A stretch of 64,000 nucleotides of DNA from Celeribacter persicus (GCF_003050785.1 NZ_QAOH01000002.1:124001-188000); one strand, 5' to 3'. Positions 44,796 through 54,610 are shown, numbered from the stretch's first letter. The notes: generated by a model from the letters alone, not told the origin. Numbers and translations: made by a program.

Positions 44796-45637
44796 TGGCC
44801 ACCGTTGACGGACTGCCGCCACTGCGCGAAGTGATTGCACATCATGGGCTTGTGGCCAAGAAATCCCTCGGCCAGAACTTTCTGCTCGATCTCAACCTGA
44901 CTTCGAAAATCGCACGTCAGGCGGGCGATCTGAGCCAATGCGACGTGCTCGAAGTCGGTCCCGGTCCCGGCGGTCTGACCCGTGGGCTTCTGGCCGAAGG
45001 GGCACGCAAAGTGTTGGCCGTCGAGAAAGACAGCCGCGCCATGGGGCCTTTATCGGAAATTTCCGCCGCTTATCCCGGTCGTCTCGAAGTGATCAACGCC
45101 GACGCTTTGGAAATCGACCCGCTGGAGCGTCTGACGCCCCCGGTGCGCATTGTCGCCAACCTGCCTTATAACGTCGGCACCGAGCTGCTGGTGCGCTGGC
45201 TGACCCCGCCTGAGTGGCCGCCCTATTGGGCCTCTCTCACGCTGATGTTCCAGCGCGAGGTGGCCGAGCGCATCGTCGCCGAGCCGGGATCCAAAAAATA
45301 CGGTCGGCTTGCGATCCTCGCGCAATGGCGCACCACGCCGCGCATCGTCATGGAACTGCCGCCGGAAGCTTTCAGCCCGCCACCGAAAATCCATTCCGCC
45401 GTGGTCCATCTCGACGCCCTGCCCGCGCCGCGTTTCGAGGCCGACCCCAAAATGCTCGAACGTGTTGTCGCCGCCGGCTTCAACCAGCGCCGCAAGATGC
45501 TTCGCGCCTCGTTGAAGGGCCTCGCTCCCGACATCGAAGACCGGCTCACGGCGGCGGGGATCAAACCCACGGACCGCGCCGAACAGATTCCCATCGAGGG
45601 GTGGTGTGCTTTGGCCCGCGAGATGGCGAAAGGATAA
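44795..45637 (+). CDS. rsmA: 16S rRNA (adenine1518/1519-N6,N6)-dimethyltransferase
   Basis: 280 residues. Dimethylates two adjacent adenines in the 3' hairpin of 16S r[12 protein letters not shown], the SAM motif [14 protein letters not shown] and the catalytic [11 protein letters not shown] are all present, with [12 protein letters not shown] further on. The start overlaps the pdxA stop by one base. Confidence 0.97.
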   Translation: MATVDGLPPLREVIAHHGLVAKKSLGQNFLLDLNLTSKIARQAGDLSQCDVLEVGPGPGGLTRGLLAEGARKVLAVEKDSRAMGPLSEISAAYPGRLEVINADALEIDPLERLTPPVRIVANLPYNVGTELLVRWLTPPEWPPYWASLTLMFQREVAERIVAEPGSKKYGRLAILAQWRTTPRIVMELPPEAFSPPPKIHSAVVHLDALPAPRFEADPKMLERVVAAGFNQRRKMLRASLKGLAPDIEDRLTAAGIKPTDRAEQIPIEGWCALAREMAKG

Positions 45638-45640
45638 ATC

Positions 45641-46063
45641 ATGTTCTCCCATGTCACACTCGGCGCGGATGATCTCGACAAGGCCGTCAGGTTCTACGAC
45701 GCGGTTCTGGGAGAGATCGGCATGCATCAGAGGGTGGTCGAACCGGATGGCGGGCCGGAGGCCCGCTGCTGGGTCCGATCCGAAGCACCCTACCCGCGCT
45801 TCTACGTCTCCGAACCCTTCAACAAGGCCCCCGCAAGTTCCGGCAACGGCACGATTCTGGCCTTCGTCGCACCGTCCCGTGAAGCCGTCGACCGTGCCCA
45901 CGCCGCAGGCCTCGCCCATGGCGGCACGGACGAAGGCGCGCCGGGCCTGCGCCCGCATTACGCACCCGATTATTACGGCGCCTACCTGCGTGACCCGTCC
46001 GGCAACAAAATCCATTTCGTGCATCGCAATGAGCTGACCGCCAGCTTCGGCATCGCGCCATAA
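45641..46063 (+). CDS. VOC (glyoxalase/bleomycin resistance) family protein
   Basis: 140 residues with the two beta-alpha-beta-beta-beta halves of the VOC fold: FSHVTLGADDLDKAVRFYDA (His4 as a possible metal ligand) and YYGAYLRDPSGNKIHFVHRN (second-half Glu/His region). Substrate unknown. The ATG follows the rsmA stop by three bases, so it may be co-transcribed. Confidence 0.88.
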   Translation: MFSHVTLGADDLDKAVRFYDAVLGEIGMHQRVVEPDGGPEARCWVRSEAPYPRFYVSEPFNKAPASSGNGTILAFVAPSREAVDRAHAAGLAHGGTDEGAPGLRPHYAPDYYGAYLRDPSGNKIHFVHRNELTASFGIAP

Positions 46064-46067
46064 GTTC

Positions 46068-46547
46068 ATGCGCAATACCCTCGCCACCTCTCCGTTTGCC
46101 CTGATCGCCCTGATCGCCACTCAGAGCTTCTGCGCTCTGTTTTTTCTCCTAGATGTCATCACGGACTTGGGAGAGATCGGCGGCAAGCCCACCTCGCATC
46201 TCCTGGTCGAAGCCCTGGCCTCCGGCACGCTTGTGCTCGCAATCCTGATGGAAGTGCGCATGATCCTGAGCCTCATGCAGCGCAAGGCCCGACTTGAAGA
46301 CAGCCTGAAAGAAGCGTCCCGCGCCGTGTTCGAGGTGATCGAGAGCCATTTCGAGATGTGGAGCTTGTCACCGTCGGAGCGCGATGTCGCGAGCTTTCTC
46401 GTGAAGGGCTTTTCCATCTCGGAAATCGCCGAACTGCGCGGCAACAAGGAAGGCACGATCAAGGCCCATCTCAATGCGATCTATCGCAAATCCGGCACGC
46501 GCAACCGGGCAGAGCTGATGTCCGTGCTGATCGATTCGCTGATCTAA
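46068..46547 (+). CDS. Membrane-anchored LuxR-type HTH protein
   Basis: 159 residues. Two N-terminal membrane helices (about 10-32, FALIALIATQSFCALFFLLD, and about 45-67, LLVEALASGTLVLAILMEVR), a short helix/coiled segment (QRKARLEDSLKEASRAVFEV), then a LuxR DNA-binding domain (LSPSERDVASFLVKGFSISE, IAELRGNKEGTIKAHLNAIY). No receiver or autoinducer domain. DNA-binding domain and membrane helices together imply a regulator tethered to the inner membrane with the HTH in the cytosol. It starts four bases after the VOC gene. Confidence 0.82.
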   Translation: MRNTLATSPFALIALIATQSFCALFFLLDVITDLGEIGGKPTSHLLVEALASGTLVLAILMEVRMILSLMQRKARLEDSLKEASRAVFEVIESHFEMWSLSPSERDVASFLVKGFSISEIAELRGNKEGTIKAHLNAIYRKSGTRNRAELMSVLIDSLI

Positions 46548-46548
46548 A

Positions 46549-46657
46549 GCGTTTTGCTTTTTATCTGAAACAGGGAAAAAGCAAAACGCAGTGCATCGTA
46601 TGAGCGGTGCGAGCGCTTCACATTAAATCTGTGATTCAGATTTAATGTGAAGCGCTC
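46549..46657. repeat. Double-hairpin palindromic extragenic element
   Basis: Starts in the tail of the LuxR gene region. Hairpin A has 14 perfect pairs (46549-46562 with 46576-46589, left arm GCGTTTTGCTTTTT) and a 13-base loop. Hairpin B has 21 perfect pairs (46611-46631 with 46637-46657, beginning GAGCGCTTCACATTAAATC) and loop TGATT. A 21-base linker, AGTGCATCGTATGAGCGGTGC without its first base, joins them. There is no gene inside. It resembles a palindromic repetitive element or a very small non-coding mobile element. Confidence 0.8.
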
Positions 46658-46697
46658 TAGTGTCACCCCCGGCTTCGCCCGAGGTTGCATAACGTAA

Positions 46698-46722
46698 AAA
46701 CCCCGCACGAAAGGCGGGGTTT
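46698..46722 (-). terminator. Terminator of the DUF4167 gene
   Basis: AAACCCCGC-N7-GCGGGGTTT. On the minus strand it is followed by TTTTTA, on the plus strand by CTTTGTTT, so it probably works in both directions. It lies 25 bases past the DUF4167 stop. Confidence 0.85.
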
Positions 46723-46747
46723 CTTTGTTTCGAACCTTACAAAACGC

Positions 46748-47353
46748 TTATTCGGCAGCCTGCGTGGTGTCATCGCTCGACGTGGTTGCGGGAGCCTGCG
46801 TCTCACCTGCATCCTGTGCGGCGGCAGCGGCCTCCGCCTCTTTCTCGGCCTTGGTCTTGCGCGGTTTGCGCGGAGCGCGCGGTTTTTTCGGCTTCGGCTG
46901 ATCCTCTGGCGTCTCGACAAGCCCCGTATCGGAGTTCTCGGAACCGGTCTCGCTCTCGACAAAGACCAGATCGGGCTGGTCGCCTTCGCCCACAACCTGT
47001 TGCGCCTGTTGCTCGTCGCGCCGGCGCTGACGTTCGGCGCGCTCGGCCTCCTGACGATCGCGGCGTTCCTGTTGCTCGCGCTCCTGCTGCTCGCGCTGCG
47101 CTTCCATCTCTTTCTGCGCTTCGCCCAGCATCCGCAGGTAATGTTCCGCATGCTGCTGGAAGTTCTCGGCCGCCACACGGTCGTTCGAGAGCTGCGCATC
47201 GCGGGCGAGCTGGTTGTATTTCTCGATGATCTGTTGCGGCGTGCCGCGCACCTTGCCCTCGGGGCCGGAGCTGTCGAAGACACGGTTGACGATATTGCCA
47301 ACGGAACGGTTGCGGTTGTTCTTGGACCGCGAACGGTTTTTCGAGGATCTCAT
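46748..47353 (-). CDS. DUF4167 protein, RNA-binding-like
   Basis: 201 residues. The conserved N-domain reads KNNRNRSVGNIVNRVFDSSG, then GTPQQIIEKYNQLARDA and ENFQQHAEHYLRML, the DUF4167 core. The rest is a low-complexity tail: Glu/Gln/Arg-rich (about 85-118) and then a Lys/Pro stretch (KPKKPRAPRKPRKTKAEKEA) and an Ala/Thr-rich end. The basic composition suggests nucleic acid binding, which is not proven. A long leader with hairpins lies upstream. Confidence 0.9.
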   Translation of the reverse strand: MRSSKNRSRSKNNRNRSVGNIVNRVFDSSGPEGKVRGTPQQIIEKYNQLARDAQLSNDRVAAENFQQHAEHYLRMLGEAQKEMEAQREQQEREQQERRDRQEAERAERQRRRDEQQAQQVVGEGDQPDLVFVESETGSENSDTGLVETPEDQPKPKKPRAPRKPRKTKAEKEAEAAAAAQDAGETQAPATTSSDDTTQAAE

Positions 47354-47722
47354 ACGGTGTTCTTTCGAGCCTATATCTCGTTAATCGAGCCTGTGTGCCG
47401 GATTCTCGGACCGGCTTTTGAAGCTGGCTTGTCTGTCCCAATGCGCTCCCGCTCTGTCGGGAGCCCTCAACGTCAAAGCTGTGCAGGGTAACTGCGTCGG
47501 GGAGCAACCTCCCGTCTGGCGCACCTTTCTGTAACCTTGTCTTATCAGGCATTACAAGCAGTTTTTACACGTTACCGGTACCATTTTGCGGCATTTCGCC
47601 GGAAAAATATCGCGAAACCGCAGAGTTCTCGCTGTTTGGGCCGTATTTGGCGCAAATGCGCTACCAATCCGCTAAGACCGGCAAGAAACCGGGAAGAGAT
47701 TGCGAAAAGGCCTGTCGTTTTC
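47354..47722. other. Intergenic region and possible long leader of DUF4167
   Basis: About 370 bases without a gene. On the minus strand TTGTAA, 17 bases, TTACAG (about 47529-47557) may be the DUF4167 promoter. The leader would then hold the perfect hairpin GCTCCCG-CTCTGT-CGGGAGC (47445-47464) and GCCGG...CCGGC nearer the gene. No known riboswitch was recognised. Nothing else is evident up to the prmC stop. Confidence 0.4.
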
Positions 47723-48577
47723 CTATTTCGCGGCATTGCGCGGATGCGGATTCGGGGCCTGCGCCCGCACCACCCGGTCACGCCCGTCGAGATCGGCGAT
47801 TACCCGCACGCCCTTCAGCCCCTCGGCCAGAAACAGGTCCGACACCGCAGCGCCCTGCGTCGGGCCGATTTCGACGATCAATCGCCCGCGTGGCGCGAGA
47901 TGTGTCCGCGCGCCTTTGGCAATCGCGCGATAGGCCGAAAGCCCGTCCGCCTCATCCGTCAGCGCCATGCGTGGCTCATGCGCCAGTTCCGGGGCGAGAG
48001 AGGGCATTTCATCAAGAGCGATATAGGGCGGGTTCGACACGATCAATTCGAACCGGCCCTCGATCCCGTCCCACCAATCGGCCTGTTGAAAACCTGCGCG
48101 CGTGGCAAGCTCCAGCCCTTCGGCATTCGCGCGCGCCACATTCAAGGCAGCTTCGGACAGATCGGTCCCGAGCCCCTTGGCCAGAACCTGTTCCGCAAGC
48201 AATGTCAGAAGAATAGCCCCCGATCCCGTACCGAGATCGAGCACGGAACTGAATGGGCGGGACAAAGCCTCTGCGATCAGAATCTCAGTCTCCGGGCGCG
48301 GGTCGAGCACATCGCCGCTCACCTTGAAGCGCCATCCGTAAAACTCCCGGTAGCCCAGAATATGCGACACCGGTTCGCGCCTCACCCGCCGCCCAATCGC
48401 CGCCTCGAACGCCGCCCGGTCCCCCTCCGGGATCGCATCCGGCATCACCAGCGTAAGCCGCGACGGCGCCACGCCCAGCACATGCGCCATGAGCAAACGC
48501 GCATCCCGGGCGCCACCTTCGATCCCCGCTTCCGCGAGCCGTTTCGTGCCCTCGATGAGCGCGGCCTGAACCGTCAT
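47723..48577 (-). CDS. prmC: Release factor glutamine methyltransferase
   Basis: 284 residues. Methylates the Gln of the GGQ motif in RF1/RF2. The SAM motif is [16 protein letters not shown] and the catalytic motif [10 protein letters not shown]. The N-terminal helical domain ([20 protein letters not shown]) is present. The start overlaps the prfA stop (ATGA), the conserved prfA-prmC pair. Confidence 0.96.
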   Translation of the reverse strand: MTVQAALIEGTKRLAEAGIEGGARDARLLMAHVLGVAPSRLTLVMPDAIPEGDRAAFEAAIGRRVRREPVSHILGYREFYGWRFKVSGDVLDPRPETEILIAEALSRPFSSVLDLGTGSGAILLTLLAEQVLAKGLGTDLSEAALNVARANAEGLELATRAGFQQADWWDGIEGRFELIVSNPPYIALDEMPSLAPELAHEPRMALTDEADGLSAYRAIAKGARTHLAPRGRLIVEIGPTQGAAVSDLFLAEGLKGVRVIADLDGRDRVVRAQAPNPHPRNAAK

Positions 48578-49623
48578 CCCGCCATCTCCGCCAGCAAGCC
48601 CGCCTGATGATCCGAAATCAGCGCGTCGATCATCTCGTCGAGATCGCCGCCCATCACCTGATCGAGTTTGTAGAGCGTCAGGTTGATGCGGTGATCGGTC
48701 ATCCGGCCCTGCGGGAAATTATAGGTGCGGATGCGTTCGGAACGATCCCCCGAGCCGACCTGCGATTTGCGGTCCGCCGAGCGTTCGGCGTGGAGTTTCT
48801 GCCGCTCCGCATCGTAAAGCCGTGCGCGCAGCACATTCATCGCGATCTCGCGGTTGCGGTGCTGGGATTTTTCCGAGGAGGTCACCACGATCCCGGTCGG
48901 CAAATGCGTGATCCGCACCGCCGAATCCGTGGTGTTGACGTGCTGCCCGCCCGCGCCGGAACTGCGCATGGTGTCGATGCGAATGTCCTCGGGTCGGATC
49001 TCGATATCCACCTCCTGCGCCTCCGGCAGGACCGCCACAGTCGCCGCAGAGGTGTGAATCCGTCCGCCGCTCTCCGTCTCCGGCACGCGCTGCACCCGAT
49101 GCACGCCGCTTTCGAATTTCAGCCGGGCAAAAACGCCCTCCCCCTCGACATTGGCGATCACTTCCTTGATGCCGCCCAGCTCGGTCTCCGCCAGTTCGAT
49201 GATATCGAAGCGCCAGCCCTTCGCCTCGGCATAGCGCTGGTACATGCGCAGCAGATCGCCCGCGAACAGGGATGCCTCATCGCCCCCGGTGCCGGGCCGG
49301 ATTTCAAGGATCGCGGAACCGGTGTCGGCGGCATCCTTCGGCAAAAGTGCGATCTGAAGCGCCTCTTCCGCCTCCGGCAACCGTGCTTTCAACTCTGGCA
49401 GTTCCTCTTCCGCCAGCGCCTTCATCTCCGGGTCCGACAGCATCGCCTCGGCCTCCGCAATATCCTCGCTCAGTGTCTGGTAGGCGCGGATTTGCGCCAC
49501 CACCGGCCTGAGCCCGGCATATTCACGGCCCAAAGCGACAATATCGCCTGTCCCCTGCGCCATGGCGGCTTCAAGGAATTCGAAACGTTGCAGAATCTGC
49601 TGGAGACGGTCTTGAGGTATCAT
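48574..49623 (-). CDS. prfA: Peptide chain release factor 1
   Basis: 349 residues. The GGQ motif lies in [17 protein letters not shown], and the codon-recognition PxT motif is PET within [19 protein letters not shown] (PAT or PVT in many species). It terminates translation at UAA/UAG. Normal length. It is translated with prmC. Confidence 0.97.
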   Translation of the reverse strand: MIPQDRLQQILQRFEFLEAAMAQGTGDIVALGREYAGLRPVVAQIRAYQTLSEDIAEAEAMLSDPEMKALAEEELPELKARLPEAEEALQIALLPKDAADTGSAILEIRPGTGGDEASLFAGDLLRMYQRYAEAKGWRFDIIELAETELGGIKEVIANVEGEGVFARLKFESGVHRVQRVPETESGGRIHTSAATVAVLPEAQEVDIEIRPEDIRIDTMRSSGAGGQHVNTTDSAVRITHLPTGIVVTSSEKSQHRNREIAMNVLRARLYDAERQKLHAERSADRKSQVGSGDRSERIRTYNFPQGRMTDHRINLTLYKLDQVMGGDLDEMIDALISDHQAGLLAEMAG

Positions 49624-49670
49624 GAGGCGATCTGTTGCGCTGAAAACCGAGGCGGGTCAAGATGGCCAAG

Positions 49671-50093
49671 CTAAAACCCCGCCGCTGCGATCCACGCATC
49701 CGCGCGCCGCCCGTTCACCCCGAAATCCGATTTTCCGAAGCGTAACCGCGCGAGGATCACCACCTCCGCGCCACTCTCGTCTGAGCGCGCGGAGATCGTG
49801 GTGAAATCGGGGAAACCCCAGAAAGCCGAGCGCGTACGGTAGGTCAGACGCCCCTCCTCGACCGAACCGGCGACGCGCCGTGTGCGCGGTTCGGTTTCGG
49901 CAATCGCCGCCAGCCGCGAGAGCGCCTCTTCCGGTGACAGCGGCACGCTCACCAGCCGTTTTACCCCTCCGGGCGCGGGATCGGATGCGGCAAACGGGTC
50001 GATATGCCAGCGCGCGCCATCGGTCGGTGCAAGGCGGATAAACCCCTGCAACGCAATGAACCCGATGATAATCGCCCAGATCAGCATTTTCAT
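49671..50093 (-). CDS. DUF1499 membrane-anchored protein
   Basis: 140 residues. One N-terminal membrane helix (MLIWAIIIGFIALQGFIRLA), then a DUF1499 domain (SVPLSPEEALSRLAAIAETE ... FWGFPDFTTISARSDESGAE, RLRFGKSDFGVNGRRADAW). Function unknown. The start overlaps the speB stop in ATGA, so it belongs to the speB operon. Confidence 0.85.
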   Translation of the reverse strand: MKMLIWAIIIGFIALQGFIRLAPTDGARWHIDPFAASDPAPGGVKRLVSVPLSPEEALSRLAAIAETEPRTRRVAGSVEEGRLTYRTRSAFWGFPDFTTISARSDESGAEVVILARLRFGKSDFGVNGRRADAWIAAAGF

Positions 50094-51052
50094 TCTTTCC
50101 GCCGCGTCCAGCCATAGAGCGCGATGATTTCCATCGCCACATGGGCACCCGCCACCGCCGTCGCCCCCGTCGTGTCATAGGGCGGCGAGACCTCGACGAC
50201 ATCGCCGCCGGTCAGGTTCACCCCCGCCAGATCGCGCAGGATCGCCGCCGCCTGCCAACTTGCCAGCCCGCCCCAGACGGGCGTGCCGGTGCCGGGTGCA
50301 AAAGCCGGGTCGAGACAGTCGATGTCGAAGGTCAGGTAACAGTTGCGGTCGCCCACAATCTTTTTCACCTCACTCGCCACCCAGGCGGCCCCGCGCTCAT
50401 GCACAGTCCGCGCGTCGATGATATTGACGCCCAGAGTGTCCGGATTATCGGTCCGAATGCCGATCTGGACCGAGGTCTTCGGGTCGATGAGGCCGGTTTT
50501 CACCGCCTTGTAGAACATCGTGCCATGGTCGATGCGGGTCAGGTCGTCATCCTGCCACGTATCGGAATGCGCATCGAAATGGATGAGGCTGATTGGCCCG
50601 AATTTCTCCGCATGCGCCTTGAGGATCGGGTAGCTGATGTAATGATCGCCACCCAGAACGAGGCTCCCGGCCCCTGCGGCCAGAATGCCCCGGATGTGAT
50701 CCGTCAGCCGCTCGGGAAACTCGGAAACCATCGCGTAATCAAACGCCAGATCGCCGTAATCCACGATATTGAATTCATCCAAGGGCGAATAACCCCAGCC
50801 ATAGGGCGCGTCAAAAGGCTGCAAACTGGACGCCTCGCGGATCGCCCGTGGCCCAAGTCGTGTGCCGGGCCGATTGGTCACCGCCTGATCGAAGGGCACG
50901 CCGGTGATGGCGAGATCAACACCGGTGAGGTTTTTGGTGTAACGGCGACGAAAGGCGGAAAGCGCACCACCGAAGGCATTTTCATAGGCCAACCCGCGCC
51001 CGGAACCGGTAAAGGCCACATCGATCTGATGTTTCGCGTCTTCGAGCGCCAT
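50090..51052 (-). CDS. speB: Agmatinase / ureohydrolase family enzyme
   Basis: 320 residues. The binuclear manganese ligands are in LGGDHYISYP, HFDAHSDTW and DIDCLDPAFAPGTGTP. Hydrolyses agmatine to putrescine and urea, though related guanidino substrates are possible: the substrate loop cannot be read by eye. The upstream gap to the outer-membrane gene holds terminator-like hairpins. Confidence 0.88.
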   Translation of the reverse strand: MALEDAKHQIDVAFTGSGRGLAYENAFGGALSAFRRRYTKNLTGVDLAITGVPFDQAVTNRPGTRLGPRAIREASSLQPFDAPYGWGYSPLDEFNIVDYGDLAFDYAMVSEFPERLTDHIRGILAAGAGSLVLGGDHYISYPILKAHAEKFGPISLIHFDAHSDTWQDDDLTRIDHGTMFYKAVKTGLIDPKTSVQIGIRTDNPDTLGVNIIDARTVHERGAAWVASEVKKIVGDRNCYLTFDIDCLDPAFAPGTGTPVWGGLASWQAAAILRDLAGVNLTGGDVVEVSPPYDTTGATAVAGAHVAMEIIALYGWTRRKE

Positions 51053-51138
51053 ATCCGGCTCCTCCCCCTTCTGTCTTGCCTCACTCTAGCGTTCCCGATG
51101 GCCAAGTCCATCGGATGTTACGGTTCTGAAACATCAAA

Positions 51139-51187
51139 GCCCCCCGTCATGAAGACGAGGGGCCTGAGATGGTCGAAATGGACCATC
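51139..51187 (-). terminator. Terminator region of the outer-membrane barrel gene
   Basis: Two hairpins: GATGGTC-GAAATG-GACCATC (51168-51187) and GCCCCCCGTC/GACGAGGGGC with one mismatch (51139-51163). On the minus strand the second is followed by TTTGATGTTT. They lie between speB and the gene that ends at 51217. Confidence 0.55.
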
Positions 51188-51216
51188 GGGGGGGAACGTG
51201 ACTTCGGATCGTCGGA

Positions 51217-51816
51217 TCAGAAGCGGAAGCTCACGCGCGCACCGAGCGTGGTCGCGGAGAGGTCTTCACCGCTGTCGTCGAATTCGTCGAATTCGTTTTG
51301 CAGCAGTTCGGCACCCACGGTCATGCTGTCGGTCACGGCGTAATCCATGCCGATACCGTAGACATAGCCGGTGTCATTGTAGGAGCTGCCGTTGATATCG
51401 GCGTTGGCATAGGCCGCACCGACCACACCGTAGACCAGAGCCGGCCCCATGTCGTAACCGGCACGCAGTTTCAGACGGGTCAGATCATCGAGGTCCGAAG
51501 TGTCGTTTTCCAGTTCCGTGGCGTTGTACTCAAGTTCGCCACCGAGGACGAAATCGCCGAAGTCGTAATCATAACCGCCGTACACGCCGTAGGTCATGTC
51601 ATCGGCGTCATCCAGCGCGTCGGAGCCCCAGCCATAGCCAAGCGTCGCACCGACGTAACCGCCGGTCCAGTCGGTGCCGGAAACCGGCATGACGGGGGCG
51701 GGAGTGATCACCGGCTGTTCGACGACCGGCTCGGAATAGCCACCGGCGAAGGCCGGAGCAGTCAGAGCGAAAGCGGCCAGAGCGAGTGCCGGGGTTGCGA
51801 TACGTTTCATGTTCAT
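51217..51816 (-). CDS. Outer-membrane beta-barrel protein
   Basis: 199 residues. Signal peptide about 1-24 (IATPALALAAFALTAPAFAG). After a short linker (VVEQPVITPAPVMP) come alternating strands (WTGGYVGATLGYGWGSDALD, MTYGVYGGYDYDFGDFVLGG, LKLRAGYDMGPALVYGVVGA) ending in VSFRF, the C-terminal signature recognised by BAM. This is an 8-stranded porin-like barrel (PF13505 type). Acidic, no Cys. Confidence 0.88.
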   Translation of the reverse strand: MNMKRIATPALALAAFALTAPAFAGGYSEPVVEQPVITPAPVMPVSGTDWTGGYVGATLGYGWGSDALDDADDMTYGVYGGYDYDFGDFVLGGELEYNATELENDTSDLDDLTRLKLRAGYDMGPALVYGVVGAAYANADINGSSYNDTGYVYGIGMDYAVTDSMTVGAELLQNEFDEFDDSGEDLSATTLGARVSFRF

Positions 51817-52026
51817 TCTCCTTGTACTGCCTCGTTCAGAGGTGATGCCTTGATCGACATCTCAACGAGAGACATAGACAAAACGTTCCCGAAAAACAGA
51901 GGGGAGGAAGTCACGCCAGCGTGAGGAAACCGTGAGGTACCCTAAATCGGTGAAAAGCTGCCGAACCGGTCTTCAGGACAGGCAAGAACTGGCCGAAGGG
52001 AAAATATCCACAAGAAATTCGACCGC

Positions 52027-53859
52027 TCAGGCGTCGGAATTCTTCTCTTCGAGCGTAAGCCACTCTTCCTCGGCTGCCATCAGCGCCTCTTGCCGCTGCG
52101 ACAGCATCTCGGTCGCCTTTTTGAACTTCACCGGCTCGCGTGTGAACAACTCCGGGTCGGCCAGAAGCTCACCGAGCTTGGTAATTTCCGCCTCAAGGCG
52201 TTCGATTTCCGCAGGCAAGGCTTCGAGACGGTGCTTTTCCGTGAAAGACAACCCGGACTTTGCCGGTGCGGTCTTCTGCGCCGGTTTCTCCGCTTTCGCC
52301 TCGGGCTTTGTCGCCGCTTTCACATGCGGTTTCTCACTGGAAAACCCGCTGTCACCGCGCTGCGCCAGATAATCGGACCAGCCGCCAGCATAAAGCGTCG
52401 CGGAACCATCGCCCGGAACCGCCACTGTCTGCGTCGCCACCCGGTCGATGAAATCGCGATCGTGAGACACCAGAAGAACCGTCCCCTCGAAATCCGTGAG
52501 CAATTCCTGCAACAGATCGAGCGTCTCGATATCGAGATCGTTGGTAGGCTCGTCGAGCACCAGCACGTTCGACGGCTTTGCCATGATCTTCGCCAGCAAA
52601 AGCCGTGCCTTTTCGCCGCCCGAGAGAGACGCCACCGGCGCGCGCGCCTGGGCTTCGGAAAACAAAAAGTCTTTCAGGTAACCGACCACATGTTTCGGGG
52701 TGCCGCGCACCATGACCTGATCGGCCTTGCCGGAGACCGAAATCTCCTTGTCCGAGGTCATCGCCTCCCAAAGCGTCAGGTCTTCGCGAATATTGGACCG
52801 CGTCTGATCGAACACCGCCATGTCGAGCTTCGTGCCCAGTTTGATGGTACCCGTGTCCGGCCCCATCTCACCCGTAAGCATCTTGAGAAGCGTCGTCTTC
52901 CCCGCCCCGTTCGGCCCCACGAAAGCGATCCGGTCACCGCGCGCCACCTTGATCGAGAAATCACGGACGATCACGCGATCACCGAAGCTCTTGGAAATGT
53001 GATCGGCCTCGACCACCCGCTTGCCGGATTTCTCCGCCACTTCGAGTTCCATCGCCGCCGTGCCCTGACGTTTGATCTGGCTCGCGCGTTCCGCCCGCAA
53101 ATCCTGAAGCGCCCGAACCCGGCCCATGTTGCGTTTGCGCCGCGCCGAGATGCCTTCAACGGCCCACCGCGCCTCCGCCTTGATCTTGCGGTTCAATTTA
53201 TGCCGCTGCTGGTCTTCTTCATCCCAGATCTTGTCGCGCCATTCCTCGAACGCCTCGAAGCCCTGCTCCTGACGCCGCACCTCGCCCCGGTCGATCCAGA
53301 GCGTCGCACGTGTCAGGTGATTGAGGAACGCCCGGTCGTGGGAGATCAGCACAAAGGCCGTTTTGGTCAGTCGTAGTTCCTCTTCGAGCCAGGCAATCGC
53401 TTCGATGTCCAAATGGTTGGTCGGCTCGTCCAGCAGCATCAGCCCCGGAGCCTCGGCCAAAAGCTTCGCCAAGGCCGCCCGCCGACGCTCGCCGCCCGAG
53501 GCGGTGGCAACCGGCGTGGACGGGTCGAATTTCAACCCCTCGGCCACCATGTCGACCTTGTAGCTCTCCGCCGCATCGAGTTGCGAGGCCGCGAAATCAC
53601 CCAAGGTCTCGAACCCCGACAAATCCGGGTCCTGCTCCATATAGCCGACCGTGATCCCCGGCCCCAGAACCCGGCTGCCCCGGTCCGTCTCGACAAGCCC
53701 CGCCATGACCTTCATGAGCGTCGACTTGCCCGAGCCGTTCCGGCCCACAAGAGCGACCCGGTCGCCCTCCTGAACAACGAGAGACAGCCCGTCAAAGACA
53801 GGGTTTCCACCAAAGGTGAGCGAAATGTCGGAGAGTTGTAAAACCGGTGCGCGTGCCAT
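52027..53859 (-). CDS. ABC-F family ATPase (Uup-like)
   Basis: 610 residues. First cassette GRNGSGKST / ASGGERRRAALAKLL / [10 protein letters not shown]; second GPNGAGKTT / LSGGEKARLLLAKI / LVLDEPTNDLD. The C-terminus has the Uup-type coiled coil (about 520-605) after a Lys/Ala-rich linker. Uup homologues bind DNA or ribosomes and limit transposon excision and promote ribosome quality control. Divergent from the LysE-type gene. Confidence 0.92.
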   Translation of the reverse strand: MARAPVLQLSDISLTFGGNPVFDGLSLVVQEGDRVALVGRNGSGKSTLMKVMAGLVETDRGSRVLGPGITVGYMEQDPDLSGFETLGDFAASQLDAAESYKVDMVAEGLKFDPSTPVATASGGERRRAALAKLLAEAPGLMLLDEPTNHLDIEAIAWLEEELRLTKTAFVLISHDRAFLNHLTRATLWIDRGEVRRQEQGFEAFEEWRDKIWDEEDQQRHKLNRKIKAEARWAVEGISARRKRNMGRVRALQDLRAERASQIKRQGTAAMELEVAEKSGKRVVEADHISKSFGDRVIVRDFSIKVARGDRIAFVGPNGAGKTTLLKMLTGEMGPDTGTIKLGTKLDMAVFDQTRSNIREDLTLWEAMTSDKEISVSGKADQVMVRGTPKHVVGYLKDFLFSEAQARAPVASLSGGEKARLLLAKIMAKPSNVLVLDEPTNDLDIETLDLLQELLTDFEGTVLLVSHDRDFIDRVATQTVAVPGDGSATLYAGGWSDYLAQRGDSGFSSEKPHVKAATKPEAKAEKPAQKTAPAKSGLSFTEKHRLEALPAEIERLEAEITKLGELLADPELFTREPVKFKKATEMLSQRQEALMAAEEEWLTLEEKNSDA

Positions 53860-53968
53860 GCCGCACCGCTACTCGGGTGCCGCAAAAAGGTCAATGATCA
53901 TGTCATGTGATGCGCCGCGTCACAAAGCGACGTTGGACAGCCCGGCTCCCTCTTTATAGCTTGTCCTC

Positions 53969-54610
53969 ATGTTCGATTATTCCCTGCTCCACTGGACCAC
54001 CTTCTTCTCCGCTGTCCTCTTGCTCAATCTCGCGCCGGGGCCGGATTTCGCCTTCATCCTCGGCCAGACGCTGCGCGGCGGCAAGCGTGCGGGCTTTGCC
54101 GCCATGTTCGGTATCTGGATCGGGGCGATGGTGCATGTGGTGATGGCCGCCGCCGGATTGTCGGCGATCCTGATGACCTCTGCCGTCGCCTTTTCCATCG
54201 TGAAATGGGTGGGTGTCGCCTATCTCGTCTGGCTCGGCATTCAGGCGCTGCGCTCGGACGGCAGCGCATTTCTGAGCGACAAGGACGTCGCGGGCCCGCG
54301 CCTCAACCCTTGGGCGATTTTCCGGCAGGGCGTCTTCACCGACATTCTGAACCCCAAGGTCGCACTGTTCTTTCTGGCCTTCCTGCCACAATTCGTGGTC
54401 GAAGGCGCAGGCCCCCTGCCAGCGCAACTCTTTCTGCACGGCACGCTGATCATCGTCACCGCCGCCCTCGTCGAGCCGCCGCTGATCCTCATGGGCGACC
54501 GCCTCGGAGCCGCCCTGCGCCGGTCTCAGACCTTGGGCAAATGGATGGAACGCTCTCTTGGCGCGATTCTCATCGCACTCGGACTGCGCCTTGCGCTGGA
54601 AAAGCGCTGA
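53969..54610 (+). CDS. LysE/RhtB-family amino-acid exporter
   Basis: 213 residues, six membrane helices. LNLAPGPDFAFILGQTLRGG, then KRAGFAAMFGIWIGAMVHVV and FRQGVFTDILNPKVALFFLA are typical of the family. Exports amino acids or homoserine-lactone-like compounds; substrate unknown. Confidence 0.92.
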   Translation: MFDYSLLHWTTFFSAVLLLNLAPGPDFAFILGQTLRGGKRAGFAAMFGIWIGAMVHVVMAAAGLSAILMTSAVAFSIVKWVGVAYLVWLGIQALRSDGSAFLSDKDVAGPRLNPWAIFRQGVFTDILNPKVALFFLAFLPQFVVEGAGPLPAQLFLHGTLIIVTAALVEPPLILMGDRLGAALRRSQTLGKWMERSLGAILIALGLRLALEKR

